Positions 19,734-29,218 of a DNA stretch of 64,000 nt are shown here, one piece after another. Both the position numbers and the translations under genes were made by a program. The DNA lies in contig NZ_JAPNTZ010000022.1 of NCBI RefSeq assembly GCF_026626335.1, forward strand, positions 124,001 to 188,000. The letters run 5' to 3'. The DNA comes from Paractinoplanes pyxinae. Its GTDB lineage: Bacteria; Actinomycetota; Actinomycetes; Mycobacteriales; Micromonosporaceae. Below the pieces are notes generated by a model. It searched no databases, was not told where the DNA came from, and saw only the letters and a program-made list of their open reading frames with translations. Every line of letters starts with the position of its first letter. The first letter of the stretch is position 1.

Positions 19734-21194
19734 GTGAGTCAGGCCCCTCGTCGTACCGTCGTCGTCCTCGCCGCCGGTGAGGGTAAGCGGATGAAGTCCG
19801 CCACCCCCAAGGTTCTGCACCCGCTGCTCGGGCGCACCCTGGTCGGGCACGTGCTGACCGCCTCGGCCGCGGCCGGCGCCGAGCAGACGATCGTGGTCGT
19901 CGGGCACAAGGCCGAGCTGGTCGAGGCACACCTGGCCGAGGTCGCGCCGGCCGCCACGCCGGTGCTGCAGGCTCAGCAGAACGGCACCGGTCACGCCGTC
20001 CGCCTCGCGCTCGAGGCCGTGCCCGAGGCGACCGGCACCGTGGTCGTGCTCAACGGCGACGTGCCGCTGCTGCGGGCCGAGACCGTCGGCCGCCTGATCG
20101 AGGCGCACGAGTCGGGCGCGCGCGGCGCGACCGTCCTGGCTGCCGAGGTGGGCGACCCCACCGGTCTGGGCCGCATCGTGCGCGACGCCGCGGGAAACCT
20201 GGAGCGGATCGTCGAGGAGCGCGACGCCGCGCCCGAGGTGCGGGCGATCCGCGAGATCAACGCCGGCATCTACGCCTTCGACGTGGCCTCGCTGCGAGAG
20301 GCGCTGTCGAAGCTGTCGACCGACAACGACCAGGGTGAGGAATACCTGACCGACGTGTTCGGCATCCTGGCCTCGGTGGGTCACCCGGTCGGGGTCTTCG
20401 TGGCGCCGGACGCGGACGAGACGCTGGGCTGCAACGACCGGGCCGAACTGGCGAGCCTGCGGGCGCTGCTGCGCGACCGGGTGAACGAGGCCTGGATGCG
20501 TGCCGGCGTGTCGATCCTCGACCCGGCCACCACCTGGATCGACGTGACCGTGCGGCTCGAGCCGGACGCCGAGATCGACCAGAACTCGCAGCTGCTGGGC
20601 GAGACGACCGTCGCCGCTGGCGCGATCGTCGGGCCCGACACCACGCTGATCGACAGCACGGTCGGCGCGGGCGCGGTCGTGCTGCGCACCCACTCGATCG
20701 GGGCCGAGATCGGGGCCGAGGCCACCGTCGGCCCGTTCTCGTTCCTGCGGCCGGGCACCCGCCTGGGCCGCAAGGCCAAGGTGGGCGGCTTCGTCGAGAC
20801 AAAGAACGCCGAGCTCGGCGAGGGGGCGAAGGTTCCCCACCTGTCGTACGTGGGTGACGCCACCATCGGGGCCAAGGCCAACATCGGCGCCGGCACGATC
20901 TTCGCCAACTACGACGGGGTGAACAAGAGCCACACCACGGTGGGCGAGGCCGCGTTCGTCGGCTCCGACACCGTGCTCATCGCGCCGGTCGAGATCGAAC
21001 CGGGGGCGTACGTGGCCGCCGGCAGCGCCATCCAGAAGGACGTGCCCGCGGGCAGCCTGGGTGTGACCCGGGCGCCGCAACGCAACGTCGAGAACTGGGT
21101 GACCCGGCGCCGGGCCGGCACGGTGTCGGCCGCGGCGGCCGAGCGGGCGATCGCCGCGAAGGACGACGGCGGCGAGGTCAGCACGGCCGAGTGA
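19734..21194 (+). CDS. glmU: Bifunctional UDP-GlcNAc pyrophosphorylase / glucosamine-1-P acetyltransferase
   Basis: 486 residues. Makes UDP-GlcNAc for the cell wall in two steps. The N-terminal nucleotidyltransferase has LAAGEGKRMKSATPKVLHP and VLNGDVPLL; the C-terminal left-handed beta-helix of hexapeptide repeats carries SFLRPGTRLG, GFVETKNAELG, the catalytic HLSYVGDATIG and GAGTIFANYDG. It starts at GTG 19734 after GGAGTACC. In the conserved order glmU-prs-rplY-pth. Confidence 0.97.
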   Translation: MSQAPRRTVVVLAAGEGKRMKSATPKVLHPLLGRTLVGHVLTASAAAGAEQTIVVVGHKAELVEAHLAEVAPAATPVLQAQQNGTGHAVRLALEAVPEATGTVVVLNGDVPLLRAETVGRLIEAHESGARGATVLAAEVGDPTGLGRIVRDAAGNLERIVEERDAAPEVRAIREINAGIYAFDVASLREALSKLSTDNDQGEEYLTDVFGILASVGHPVGVFVAPDADETLGCNDRAELASLRALLRDRVNEAWMRAGVSILDPATTWIDVTVRLEPDAEIDQNSQLLGETTVAAGAIVGPDTTLIDSTVGAGAVVLRTHSIGAEIGAEATVGPFSFLRPGTRLGRKAKVGGFVETKNAELGEGAKVPHLSYVGDATIGAKANIGAGTIFANYDGVNKSHTTVGEAAFVGSDTVLIAPVEIEPGAYVAAGSAIQKDVPAGSLGVTRAPQRNVENWVTRRRAGTVSAAAAERAIAAKDDGGEVSTAE

Positions 21195-21366
21195 CATGCG
21201 GAGGCTCGCCGGGTGCGGTTAGCTGGGAAGGCGGCTCGTACGCCGTCGGAGCAGGGTGAGGCATCCCACGCGGCGGGCGCGGAACGTGGCGTGCAGGTGG
21301 CCGCGGGGGATACTTCACTCGAATCACATCCCCACCCCCTCCGAATCAAACGGGAGTAGCGAGCCG

Positions 21367-22347
21367 ATGGGCAGCATCGTCGCGGAGAACCGTAAGTCTC
21401 TGATGCTCTTCTCCGGTCGGGGTTTCCCGGAGCTGGCGGACGAGATCGGCCAGGTGCTCGGGGTCGCGCCGACCCCCGCCGACTCCTACGAGTTCGCCAA
21501 CGGTGAGATCTTCGTCCGCTTCAAGGACTCGGTGCGCGGCTCGGACGCGTTCGTCGTGCAGTCGGTGACCGAGGGCGTCAACCGCTGGGTCATGGAGACC
21601 CTGATCATGATCGACGCGCTCAAGCGCGGGTCGGCCAAGCGGATCACCGTCGTCCTGCCGTTCTATCCGTACGCCCGGCAGGACAAGAAGCACCGCGGCC
21701 GCGAGCCGATCTCGGCCCGCCTGGTGGCCGACCTGCTGAAGACCGCCGGCGCCAACCGGATCCTCACCGTCGACCTGCACACCGCGCAGATCCAGGGCTT
21801 CTTCGACGGCCCGGTCGACCACCTGTTCGCGATGGACATCCTGGCCGAGCACGTCGAGAAGAAGTACGCCGGCCGTCCGCTCACCGTGGTCGCGCCCGAC
21901 TCGGGCCGGGTGCGTGTGGCCGAGCGGTGGACCGACCGGCTGGGCGGCTGCCCGCTGGCCTTCATCCACAAGACCCGCGACCCGTTGAAGCCCAACCAGG
22001 TGGTGGCCAACCGGGTGGTCGGCGAGGTCGAGGGCCGGGTCTGCCTGATCGTCGACGACATGATCGACACCGGCGGCACGATCACCAAGGCGTCCGACAT
22101 CCTGTGGGAGGAGGGCGCGGCCGACGTGATCGTGGCGTCGACCCACGCGCTGCTGTCCGACCCGGCGACCGAGCGGCTGAAGAACAGCCGGATCAGCGAG
22201 CTGGTGGTGACCAACACGCTGCCGCTGCCGCCGGAGAAGCGGCTCGACAAGATCACCGTCCTGTCGATCGCGCCGCTGCTGGCCCGGGCGATCCGCGAGG
22301 TCTTCGACGACGGTTCGGTGACCACCCTGTTCGGGGGACTCAGCTGA
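21367..22347 (+). CDS. prs: Ribose-phosphate pyrophosphokinase
   Basis: 326 residues. Forms PRPP from ribose-5-phosphate and ATP for nucleotide, His and Trp synthesis. Start ATG 21367 (MGSIVAENRKSLMLFSG) rather than upstream codons because homology begins there and GGGAGTAG precedes it. Class I features: FANGEIFVRF, LPFYPYARQDKKHRGREPIS, VDLHTAQIQGFF, and the PRPP loop VDDMIDTGGT. Normal length. Confidence 0.96.
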   Translation: MGSIVAENRKSLMLFSGRGFPELADEIGQVLGVAPTPADSYEFANGEIFVRFKDSVRGSDAFVVQSVTEGVNRWVMETLIMIDALKRGSAKRITVVLPFYPYARQDKKHRGREPISARLVADLLKTAGANRILTVDLHTAQIQGFFDGPVDHLFAMDILAEHVEKKYAGRPLTVVAPDSGRVRVAERWTDRLGGCPLAFIHKTRDPLKPNQVVANRVVGEVEGRVCLIVDDMIDTGGTITKASDILWEEGAADVIVASTHALLSDPATERLKNSRISELVVTNTLPLPPEKRLDKITVLSIAPLLARAIREVFDDGSVTTLFGGLS

Positions 22348-22732
22348 ACCCGTCATTTGACGGAATGTGATTCACACGGCGCGTCAGCGGGGTCGTTTGC
22401 CGGAATTGTGGGCCCTTCCGGGGCCATCGAGCGGGTGAAGTGCCGGACCGTGCCGGACCCGCTTAATGATGCGTGCGCGCGGTAGGTAAGATAGTGCGGT
22501 TGCCACGGCGAGGGTGCCCCGCGGTCTGCTGAGGTTCGCAGCCATTCGGGGGCACCGTGATCGACGCGGTGCTCCGGGCCTGTGCCCAGCGCGCCCCCTT
22601 GCCCGGCAGCGCCGACGACGGCCTCAGGCACCGGCGGCGGCTCTCAGCCACACATTGCCGACTGCACCACCGCAAGGCAAGCAAAACGCCGACTAAGTCG
22701 CAGCCCGATCCAAGAGTTTCAGGAGTTTCCCC
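22348..22732 (+). promoter_or_regulatory. Long leader of rplY with inverted repeats and candidate promoter
   Basis: 385 bases between prs and rplY. A plausible -10 (TAAGAT, 22487-22492) with a weak -35 (TTAATG, 22463-22468) would give a 5' leader of about 230 bases. The leader holds a perfect 8-bp inverted repeat GGTGCCCC (22513-22520)/GGGGCACC (22549-22556) enclosing a smaller CTGC/GCAG hairpin. Just after prs, CCGTCA-TT-TGACGG (22350-22363) is another short palindrome. An autoregulatory ribosomal-protein leader is possible but unproven. No gene seen. Confidence 0.4.
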
Positions 22733-23368
22733 GTGTCCGAGGTAAAGATCAGCGCCGAGCCCCGCACTGAGTTCGGCAAGGGTGGTGCCCGCCGCACGCG
22801 CCGGGCCGGTCTGGTGCCCGCCGTGCTTTACGGCCACGGCGAGAAGCCGGTGCACATCGCGCTGCCGGCCCGTGAGTTCGCGGCCGCCATCCGCCACGGT
22901 GGCCTCAACACCGTGTTCACGATCGACATCGTCGGTGCCTCGGGCGCCACGCTGGCCCTGCCCAAGGCCATCCAGCGTGACCCGATCAAGGACACCTACG
23001 AGCACGTCGACCTCATCATCGTCAAGCGTGGCGAGAAGGTCCAGGTCGACGTCCCGGTGACGCTGACCGGCGAGGCCGCCCGCAACACGCTGGTCGTCAA
23101 CGAGTCGACCACCCTGGCCGTCGTGGCCGAGGCCATGCACCTGCCCTCCGGTTTCGAGGTGTCCATCGAGGGCCTCGAGGCGGGCGCTCAGGTCACCGCG
23201 GCCGACGTGCAGCTGCCCAGCGGCGTCGAGCTGGCCGTCGAGCCCGAGTACGTGCTCGCGATCGTCTCCCAGGCGCAGACCGCCGAGCAGCTCGAGGGCG
23301 AGACCGCCGAGGGTGGCGAGGGCGAGACCGCCGAGGGCGAGACCGCCGAGGCTGCGACCGAGGAGTAA
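22733..23368 (+). CDS. rplY: 50S ribosomal protein L25/general stress protein Ctc
   Basis: 211 residues. Binds 5S rRNA. The N-terminal L25 domain (EPRTEFGKGGARRTRRAGLVPAVLYG) is followed by the Ctc/TL5 beta domain (IIVKRGEKVQVDVPV, LPSGFEVSIEGLEAG), and an acidic low-complexity tail of EGETAEG repeats that appears lineage-specific. GTG start at 22733 preceded by CAGGAG. In the conserved prs-rplY-pth order. Confidence 0.96.
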   Translation: MSEVKISAEPRTEFGKGGARRTRRAGLVPAVLYGHGEKPVHIALPAREFAAAIRHGGLNTVFTIDIVGASGATLALPKAIQRDPIKDTYEHVDLIIVKRGEKVQVDVPVTLTGEAARNTLVVNESTTLAVVAEAMHLPSGFEVSIEGLEAGAQVTAADVQLPSGVELAVEPEYVLAIVSQAQTAEQLEGETAEGGEGETAEGETAEAATEE

Positions 23369-23399
23369 GACCCGCCTAGTCGGCGTACGTACGAAGACC

Positions 23400-23428
23400 G
23401 GGGAAAGTGCCTGCGCGGCACTTTCCCC
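23400..23428 (+). terminator. Hairpin between rplY and pth
   Basis: Perfect 11-bp inverted repeat GGGGAAAGTGC (23400-23410)/GCACTTTCCCC (23418-23428), 7-base loop, no T-tract, 26 bases before the pth start. Terminator, attenuator or mRNA-processing element; it would uncouple pth from rplY. Confidence 0.6.
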
Positions 23429-23454
23429 GCAGTCATGTCTGGAGAGGGAGAGCA

Positions 23455-24042
23455 GTGAGCGACGAGTCGCCGTGGCTGGTGGTCGGGCTCGGTAATCCGG
23501 GCAAGGAGTACGCCGGCAACCGGCACAACGTAGGCTTCATGGTGGCCGACCTGCTGGCGTCCCGGGTGGGCGCGAAGTTCGGCCGGTCGAAGCGCGCGCA
23601 CGCCGAAGTGGCCGAGGGGCGATTGGGCTTCGGAGGCCCGAAACTGGTGCTGCTCAAGCCGCTGACCTACATGAACCTGTCGGGCGCGCCGGTGGCCTCT
23701 CTGGGCCAGTTCTTCAAAGTCCCGGTGTCGAACGTGATTGCCGTGCACGATGAGCTTGATGTGCCGTTCGGGCAGGTTAGGGCTAAGCGTGGCGGTGGTG
23801 AGGGTGGCCACAACGGTCTGCGGTCCATGTCGAAATCATTGGCCGACAAGGAGTACGCGCGGGTGCGGGTCGGGATCGGCCGTCCGCCCGGCCGGCAGGA
23901 CCCGGCCGACTACGTGCTCTCTGACTTCTCCGGCGCCGAGCGCAAGGAGCTGGACTTTCTCGTCGACCGGGCAGCCGACGTCGTCGAGGCGATCGTGCTC
24001 GAGGGCGTGGAGTGGGCGCAGAACAAATACCACGGCGGTTGA
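23455..24042 (+). CDS. pth: Peptidyl-tRNA hydrolase
   Basis: 195 residues. Releases peptides from drop-off peptidyl-tRNAs. GTG 23455 is chosen because GGAGAGGGAGA precedes it and the conserved WLVVGLGNPGKEYAGNRHNVGF follows; the frame upstream to 23407 crosses the hairpin. The catalytic His is in NRHNVG; KPLTYMNLSG, HDELDVPFG and GGHNGLRS are also present. Confidence 0.96.
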   Translation: MSDESPWLVVGLGNPGKEYAGNRHNVGFMVADLLASRVGAKFGRSKRAHAEVAEGRLGFGGPKLVLLKPLTYMNLSGAPVASLGQFFKVPVSNVIAVHDELDVPFGQVRAKRGGGEGGHNGLRSMSKSLADKEYARVRVGIGRPPGRQDPADYVLSDFSGAERKELDFLVDRAADVVEAIVLEGVEWAQNKYHGG

Positions 24043-24183
24043 TGCCGCGGGGTCGAAACGTTTAGATCGTTTGGGCGGTTTTGTCCGTCCCTCGATCCCG
24101 TGACGCTCTCGACCGTCCGACCGTTGGTCAGACGTATGCACCGAATCGGTGCGAAAGCGACCGGCGTTTGGGGGAGGTTCGGG

Positions 24184-26043
24184 GTGCAGCACAAGCTGTC
24201 CGCGCAGGAGGCGGTGCTGTCCCAGCCGACCGTGCTCCTGCCGGCGATCCGTCCGGTGAAGCCACCGGCGCACGCGCCCGAGGGCTACGGATGGGCCAAC
24301 CACGCGCCGGCGAACGCCGGGCCCAAGCGCACGATCCCGTCCCCGGTCGTTCCGCTCAGCCCGGCGCCGGCCGGCGCCGGGTCGTCGGCGATGCACCTCG
24401 GGGCCACCGCCCCGACACGCCCGGCACCGGGACGGCCGACGTCGCCCAACCGGCTCGACCCGCCGCCCGGCAAGCCCGACAACGCGGCGCCGCTGTCGGC
24501 CGGCGGCAAGTCCGACGTCGCGCGCAACCAGGCGATCGACCGGCACTGGTCGGACAAGCCCAGCAAGTCGGCCGCGGCCCGGCCGGCCGCCCGGCCCTTC
24601 GTGCGGATCCGCGGTCGGCACGCGGCCATGTCGCGCCGGCAGCGGTGGGAACGCCAGTACGTGCGCTCGCTGGTGCTGTGCGACCTGATGGCCGGCACGG
24701 CGGCCGGGGCGGTCACCTTCGGGCTGCGCTTCGGCGACGAGGTGACCACCTACAACCGGGCCTACGTGGGGTTGTCGGTCCTGCTGCCGCTGCTCCTGCT
24801 GGCGGTGCTGGCGGTGTCCCGGGCCTACGAGCGGCGCTATCTGTTCGTCGGCACCGACGAGTATCAGCGGGTGCTCCGTGGCGGGGTCGGCCTGATCGCC
24901 GGGGTGGCCCTGGTCTCGTACGCGCTGGACCTCGATCTGGCGCGCAGTTACGTTCTGGCCGCCCTGCCCACCGCGATCGTCTCCTCCATTGTGCTGCGGT
25001 TCGCGCTGCGCAAACGGCTGCACCTGGCGCGGGCCCGGGGCGAGAGCCTGCGCCGGGTGATCCTGGTCGGGCACGAGCTCTCGGTCATCGGCATGTCCCG
25101 CCAGCTGCGGCGGGAGCGCTATCACGGGCTCGAGGTGGTGGGCGCCTGCCTGCCGCCCGGGCACGACGGCGTCGGCGTGGGCGGGCCGCAGGGGCTGCCG
25201 GTCTACGGCTCGTTCGAGGATGTCGCGGGTGCGGTCGAGCAGGCCGACGCGGACACGGTGGTGGTGCTGAGCTGCCCCGAGCTCGACGGCGCGGCGCTAC
25301 GCCGGCTGGCCTGGCGGCTCGAGCGCGACGAGGTCGACCTGGTGGTGGCGAGCGCGCTGGTCGATGTGGCCGGCGCCCGCACGACGATCCGCCCGTTCGA
25401 CGGACTGCCCATGCTGCACGTCGAGCACCCGCGTCTGCACGGCGGATCGCGCCTGGTCAAAGAGGTGTTCGACCGGATCGGCGCGCTGGCCCTATTGATG
25501 ATCTTCGGTCCGTTGCTGCTCGCGCTCGCACTCTGTGTGCGGTGCACTTCCCGCGGGCCGGTACTCTTTCGACAGGTGCGGGTGGGTCGCGACGGCCGGT
25601 TGTTTCGCATCTTCAAGTTCCGCAGCATGTATGTGGATGCCGAGGCGCGGCTGGCCGAGCTGCGGCATCTCAACGAGAACGACGGTGTGCTGTTCAAGAT
25701 CCGTGACGATCCGCGGGTGACCCGGGTCGGCCGGTATCTGCGCCGCTTCTCGCTGGACGAGCTGCCGCAGTTGCTGAACGTGGCGCTGGGGCAGATGTCG
25801 CTGGTCGGACCGCGTCCGCCGCTGCCGTCCGAGGTGGCGGCCTACGCCGACGACGTGCGGCGCCGGCTCGCCGTCAAGCCGGGCATGACGGGCCTGTGGC
25901 AGGTATCCGGACGATCGGACCTGCCGTGGGAGGAAGCGGTCCGACTGGACCTGCGCTATGTGGAGAACTGGACCCTCAGTTTGGATCTGGTGATCCTGTT
26001 GCGCACCATGACCGCAGTGGTGCGCTCCTCGGGAGCGTACTGA
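24184..26043 (+). CDS. Polyprenyl glycosylphosphotransferase (exopolysaccharide initiating sugar transferase)
   Basis: 619 residues. Transfers a sugar-1-phosphate from a UDP-sugar to undecaprenyl phosphate, the first step of exopolysaccharide or glycan repeat synthesis. A Pro/Ala-rich N-terminus (about 1-145) precedes four to five helices, a CoA-binding-like middle domain (RVILVGHELSVIGM), a re-entrant helix, and the Bac_transf domain with RQVRVGRDGRLFRIFKFRSMY, DELPQLLNV, GPRPPLP and KPGMTGLWQVSGRS. GTG 24184 has GGGGAGG six bases upstream; in-frame ATG 24136 or the frame start at 24100 are alternatives. Sugar specificity unknown. Confidence 0.93.
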   Translation: MQHKLSAQEAVLSQPTVLLPAIRPVKPPAHAPEGYGWANHAPANAGPKRTIPSPVVPLSPAPAGAGSSAMHLGATAPTRPAPGRPTSPNRLDPPPGKPDNAAPLSAGGKSDVARNQAIDRHWSDKPSKSAAARPAARPFVRIRGRHAAMSRRQRWERQYVRSLVLCDLMAGTAAGAVTFGLRFGDEVTTYNRAYVGLSVLLPLLLLAVLAVSRAYERRYLFVGTDEYQRVLRGGVGLIAGVALVSYALDLDLARSYVLAALPTAIVSSIVLRFALRKRLHLARARGESLRRVILVGHELSVIGMSRQLRRERYHGLEVVGACLPPGHDGVGVGGPQGLPVYGSFEDVAGAVEQADADTVVVLSCPELDGAALRRLAWRLERDEVDLVVASALVDVAGARTTIRPFDGLPMLHVEHPRLHGGSRLVKEVFDRIGALALLMIFGPLLLALALCVRCTSRGPVLFRQVRVGRDGRLFRIFKFRSMYVDAEARLAELRHLNENDGVLFKIRDDPRVTRVGRYLRRFSLDELPQLLNVALGQMSLVGPRPPLPSEVAAYADDVRRRLAVKPGMTGLWQVSGRSDLPWEEAVRLDLRYVENWTLSLDLVILLRTMTAVVRSSGAY

Positions 26044-26066
26044 CGGCGTAGAGGAGCGGTTGAGAT

Positions 26067-26954
26067 ATGGGCGAGCGGACAGAGACGTCGGCGCGCGTGA
26101 CCCCCCAGCGGGAGAGCAATGACGGCGGCGTCCCGCCGGTGAACGACGCGGCCTTCGCCCGGTGGCTGGCCGACAAGGCGGGGCAGACGCTCCTGCAGGT
26201 CCGTGACGAGGTCGGCTACGCCGACGGCAAGGCGCTCAAGGCGGCCGGCGACAAGGCCGCGCACCACCTGATGCGGGCCGAGCTGGCCCGCTGGCGCCCG
26301 GCCGACGCGGTCCTCTCGGAGGAGGACGACCACGCCCGCGACGCCTGGCGCGAGGGCGAGCAGAGCACCGTGCGGCCCGAGCGGCTCGGCGCCTCGCGGG
26401 TCTGGATCATCGACCCGCTCGACGGCACCCGCGAGTTCTCCGAGGAGGGCCGCACCGACTGGGCCGTGCACGTGGCGTTGTGGACGGCCGACTGCTCGAG
26501 CCCGTCCTGCCTGTCCGCGGGCGCGGTCGCGATGCCGGCCCAGCACCGCACGATCGCCACCGACCACGCTCCCGCGTACCCGCCCATGCCGCTCGACGCG
26601 ACGGCCGGCCCGATCCGGATCGCCGCCAGCCGTACCCGGCCGCCCGCCTTCGTCACCGCCCTGGCCGAGGACATCGGGGCCGAGCTGGTGCCGATGGGCT
26701 CGGCCGGCGTGAAGATCGCCGCCGTAATCAGCGGCGAGGCCGACGCTTACGTGCACGCCGGCGGCCAGTACGAGTGGGATTCGGCGGCCCCGGTCGCTGT
26801 GGCGTTGGCCACCGGGCTGCACGCTAGCCGAATCGACGGATCTGCGTTGAAATACAACGAGGCCGACCCTAAGTTGCCGGACCTGGTGGTGTGCCGTAAG
26901 GATCTCGCTCCTCGGTTGCTTGCAGCGTTGCAGCGTCACCTTCCGTCAGAATGA
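26067..26954 (+). CDS. cysQ: 3'(2'),5'-bisphosphate nucleotidase / inositol monophosphatase family
   Basis: 295 residues. Probably hydrolyses 3'-phosphoadenosine-5'-phosphate, recycling the by-product of PAPS-dependent sulfate use. Metal-binding motifs of the Li-sensitive phosphatase superfamily are present: SEEDDH (about 86), WIIDPLDGTREFSE (about 113), and a C-terminal GGQYEWDSAAPVAVA. Placement directly upstream of cysDN supports the CysQ role over inositol phosphatase. First gene of the sulfate operon, 24 bases after the sugar transferase. Confidence 0.88.
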   Translation: MGERTETSARVTPQRESNDGGVPPVNDAAFARWLADKAGQTLLQVRDEVGYADGKALKAAGDKAAHHLMRAELARWRPADAVLSEEDDHARDAWREGEQSTVRPERLGASRVWIIDPLDGTREFSEEGRTDWAVHVALWTADCSSPSCLSAGAVAMPAQHRTIATDHAPAYPPMPLDATAGPIRIAASRTRPPAFVTALAEDIGAELVPMGSAGVKIAAVISGEADAYVHAGGQYEWDSAAPVAVALATGLHASRIDGSALKYNEADPKLPDLVVCRKDLAPRLLAALQRHLPSE

Positions 26955-27008
26955 CGGTTGTCTAAGGGCAACGTTGCCTTCCCCCTTGAGAGGTCTGGAG
27001 CCCATCAG

Positions 27009-27920
27009 ATGAGCCAGACGAAGCCGTACCGCGTCTCGCATCTGGATGCCCTCGAAGCCGAGAGCATCTTTGTCATGCGCGAGGTCATGGCCGAGTTCGA
27101 GCGTCCCGTGCTGCTCTTCTCCGGCGGCAAGGACTCGATCGTGATGCTGCGTCTCGCCGAAAAGGCGTTCGCCCCCGCGCGCATCCCGTTCCCGGTCATG
27201 CACGTCGACACCGGCCACAACTTCGCCGAGGTGCTGGAGTACCGCGACACCCGGGTCGCCACGCTCGGGCTCAACCTGGTGGTCGCCAGCGTGCAGGAGG
27301 CGATCGAGACGGGCCTCGTGCGCGAGCTGCCCGACGGCACCCGCAACCGGATCCAGACCCCGGTGCTGCTGGCCGCCGTCGAGAAGTACCGCTTCGACGC
27401 GCTCTTCGGCGGCGCCCGCCGCGACGAGGAGAAGGCCCGCGCCAAGGAGCGCATGTTCAGCTTCCGCGACGAGTTCGGCCAGTGGGACCCGAAGAACCAG
27501 CGGCCCGAGCTGTGGGGGCTCTACAACGGCAAGCACCACCCCGGCGAGTCGATCCGGGTGTTCCCGCTGTCGAACTGGACCGAGCTGGACGTCTGGCACT
27601 ACATCGCCAAGGAGCAGATCCCGCTGCCGAGCATCTACTACGCCCACGACCGTGAGGTCGTCGAGCGCGGCGGGATGTTCTACGCGGTCAACGAGTTCAT
27701 CCGGCTTCGCGACGGCGAGACCTCCGAGGTGCGCCGGGTCCGCTACCGCACGGTCGGCGACGCCTCGCAGACGGCCGCCGTGCTTTCCGAGGCCGACACG
27801 GTCGAAAAGGTGATCGACGAGGTCGCCGCCACCCGCATCACCGAGCGGGGCGCCACCCGCGGTGACGACAAGGTCAGCGAAGCCGCGATGGAAGACCGCA
27901 AGCGAGAGGGTTACTTCTGA
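27009..27920 (+). CDS. cysD: Sulfate adenylyltransferase subunit 2
   Basis: 303 residues. Catalytic ATP sulfurylase subunit forming APS from sulfate and ATP with CysN. The PP-loop SGGKDSIV (about 37-44) and GGARRDEEKARAKER, RVFPLSNWTELDVW, and a conserved REGYF C-terminus are present. Start ATG 27009 aligns with family N-termini (LDALEAESIF); a TTG at 26958 in frame is less likely. The stop overlaps the cysN ATG (TGATG). Confidence 0.96.
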   Translation: MSQTKPYRVSHLDALEAESIFVMREVMAEFERPVLLFSGGKDSIVMLRLAEKAFAPARIPFPVMHVDTGHNFAEVLEYRDTRVATLGLNLVVASVQEAIETGLVRELPDGTRNRIQTPVLLAAVEKYRFDALFGGARRDEEKARAKERMFSFRDEFGQWDPKNQRPELWGLYNGKHHPGESIRVFPLSNWTELDVWHYIAKEQIPLPSIYYAHDREVVERGGMFYAVNEFIRLRDGETSEVRRVRYRTVGDASQTAAVLSEADTVEKVIDEVAATRITERGATRGDDKVSEAAMEDRKREGYF

Positions 27921-29218
27921 TGAGCCAGGCCGTCCTGGAGACCGAGACGGCGCCCGCCGCGCGCATGGACCTGCTGCGGTTCGCCACCGCCGGCAGCGTC
28001 GACGACGGCAAGTCGACACTCATCGGCCGTCTCCTCTACGACACCAAGACGATCTTCGCCGACCAGCTCGAGGCGGTCGAGGCGGCCAGCGCCTCGCGCG
28101 GCGACGAGTACACCAACCTGGCGCTGCTCACCGACGGTCTGCGGGCCGAGCGCGAGCAGGGCATCACGATCGACGTGGCCTACCGCTACTTCGCCACCCC
28201 GCGGCGCAAGTTCATCATCGCCGACACCCCGGGCCACATTCAGTACACGCGGAACATGGTCACCGGCGCCTCGACCGCCGACCTCGCGCTGATCCTGGTC
28301 GACGCGCGCAAGGGCCTGGTCGAGCAGTCCCGCCGGCACGCGTTCCTGACCTCGCTGCTGCGCGTGCCGCACCTGGTTCTCTGCATCAACAAGATGGACC
28401 TGGTCGACTGGGACAAGGCGGTCTACGACAAGATCGCCGACGAGTTCACCTCGTTCGCGGCCAAGCTCGAGATCGGCGACCTGACGATCATCCCGGTGTC
28501 CGCGCTGAACGGCGACAACATCGCGTCGCGGAGCGAGAACAGCCCGTGGTACGACGGCCCGTCGCTGCTGCACCACCTCGAGCACGTGCACATCGCCAGC
28601 GACCGCAACCTGGTCGACGTGCGGTTCCCGGTGCAGTACGTGATCCGTCCCCAGTCGACGACAGTGACCGACTACCGCGGTTACGCGGGCCAGGTCGCCT
28701 CGGGCGTGCTCAAGCCGGGCGACGAGGTCATGGTGCTCCCGTCCGGCATGACCAGCACGATCGCCGGCATCGACACCGCCGACGGCCCGGTCGACGAGGC
28801 GTTCCCGCCCATGTCGGTCACCGTGCGGCTGAACGACGAGATCGACATCTCGCGGGGCGATCTGATCTGCCGGCCGCACAACGCCCCGGCCGTCGCCCAG
28901 GACATCGAGGCGATGATCTGCTGGATGGACGAGACGGCCCCGCTGCGGGTCGGCGGCAAGTACGCCATCAAGCACACCACCCGCACGGCCCGCACGGTGG
29001 TCCGCGGCCTGCAGTACCGGCTCGACGTCAACACCCTGCACCGCGACGAGCAGGCCGGCGAGCTTCAGCTCAACGAGATCGGCCGGGTGCGGCTGCGCAC
29101 CACGGTGCCGCTGCTGGCCGACGAGTACCGGCGCAACCGCACCACCGGCGGCTTCATCCTGATCGACGAGAGCACCAACCGCACGGTCGGCGCCGGCATG
29201 ATCATCGAGGCCCAGTAG
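27920..29218 (+). CDS. cysN: Sulfate adenylyltransferase subunit 1 (GTPase)
   Basis: 432 residues. Regulatory GTPase that drives APS synthesis with CysD. EF-Tu-like motifs: GSVDDGKST (about 27-35), DTPGHIQYTRN, NKMD, then two beta-barrel domains. It ends after the GTPase/barrel region, so no APS-kinase (CysC) domain is fused, and no cysC gene lies in the window. Its 3' end overlaps the convergent anti-sigma-type gene by 17 bases. Confidence 0.96.
   Translation: MSQAVLETETAPAARMDLLRFATAGSVDDGKSTLIGRLLYDTKTIFADQLEAVEAASASRGDEYTNLALLTDGLRAEREQGITIDVAYRYFATPRRKFIIADTPGHIQYTRNMVTGASTADLALILVDARKGLVEQSRRHAFLTSLLRVPHLVLCINKMDLVDWDKAVYDKIADEFTSFAAKLEIGDLTIIPVSALNGDNIASRSENSPWYDGPSLLHHLEHVHIASDRNLVDVRFPVQYVIRPQSTTVTDYRGYAGQVASGVLKPGDEVMVLPSGMTSTIAGIDTADGPVDEAFPPMSVTVRLNDEIDISRGDLICRPHNAPAVAQDIEAMICWMDETAPLRVGGKYAIKHTTRTARTVVRGLQYRLDVNTLHRDEQAGELQLNEIGRVRLRTTVPLLADEYRRNRTTGGFILIDESTNRTVGAGMIIEAQ

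Noticed and set aside
22514..22696. 60-codon frame in the rplY leader
   Set aside because: Arg/Ala/Pro-rich shadow sequence, no conserved features; the region is better explained as structured leader.
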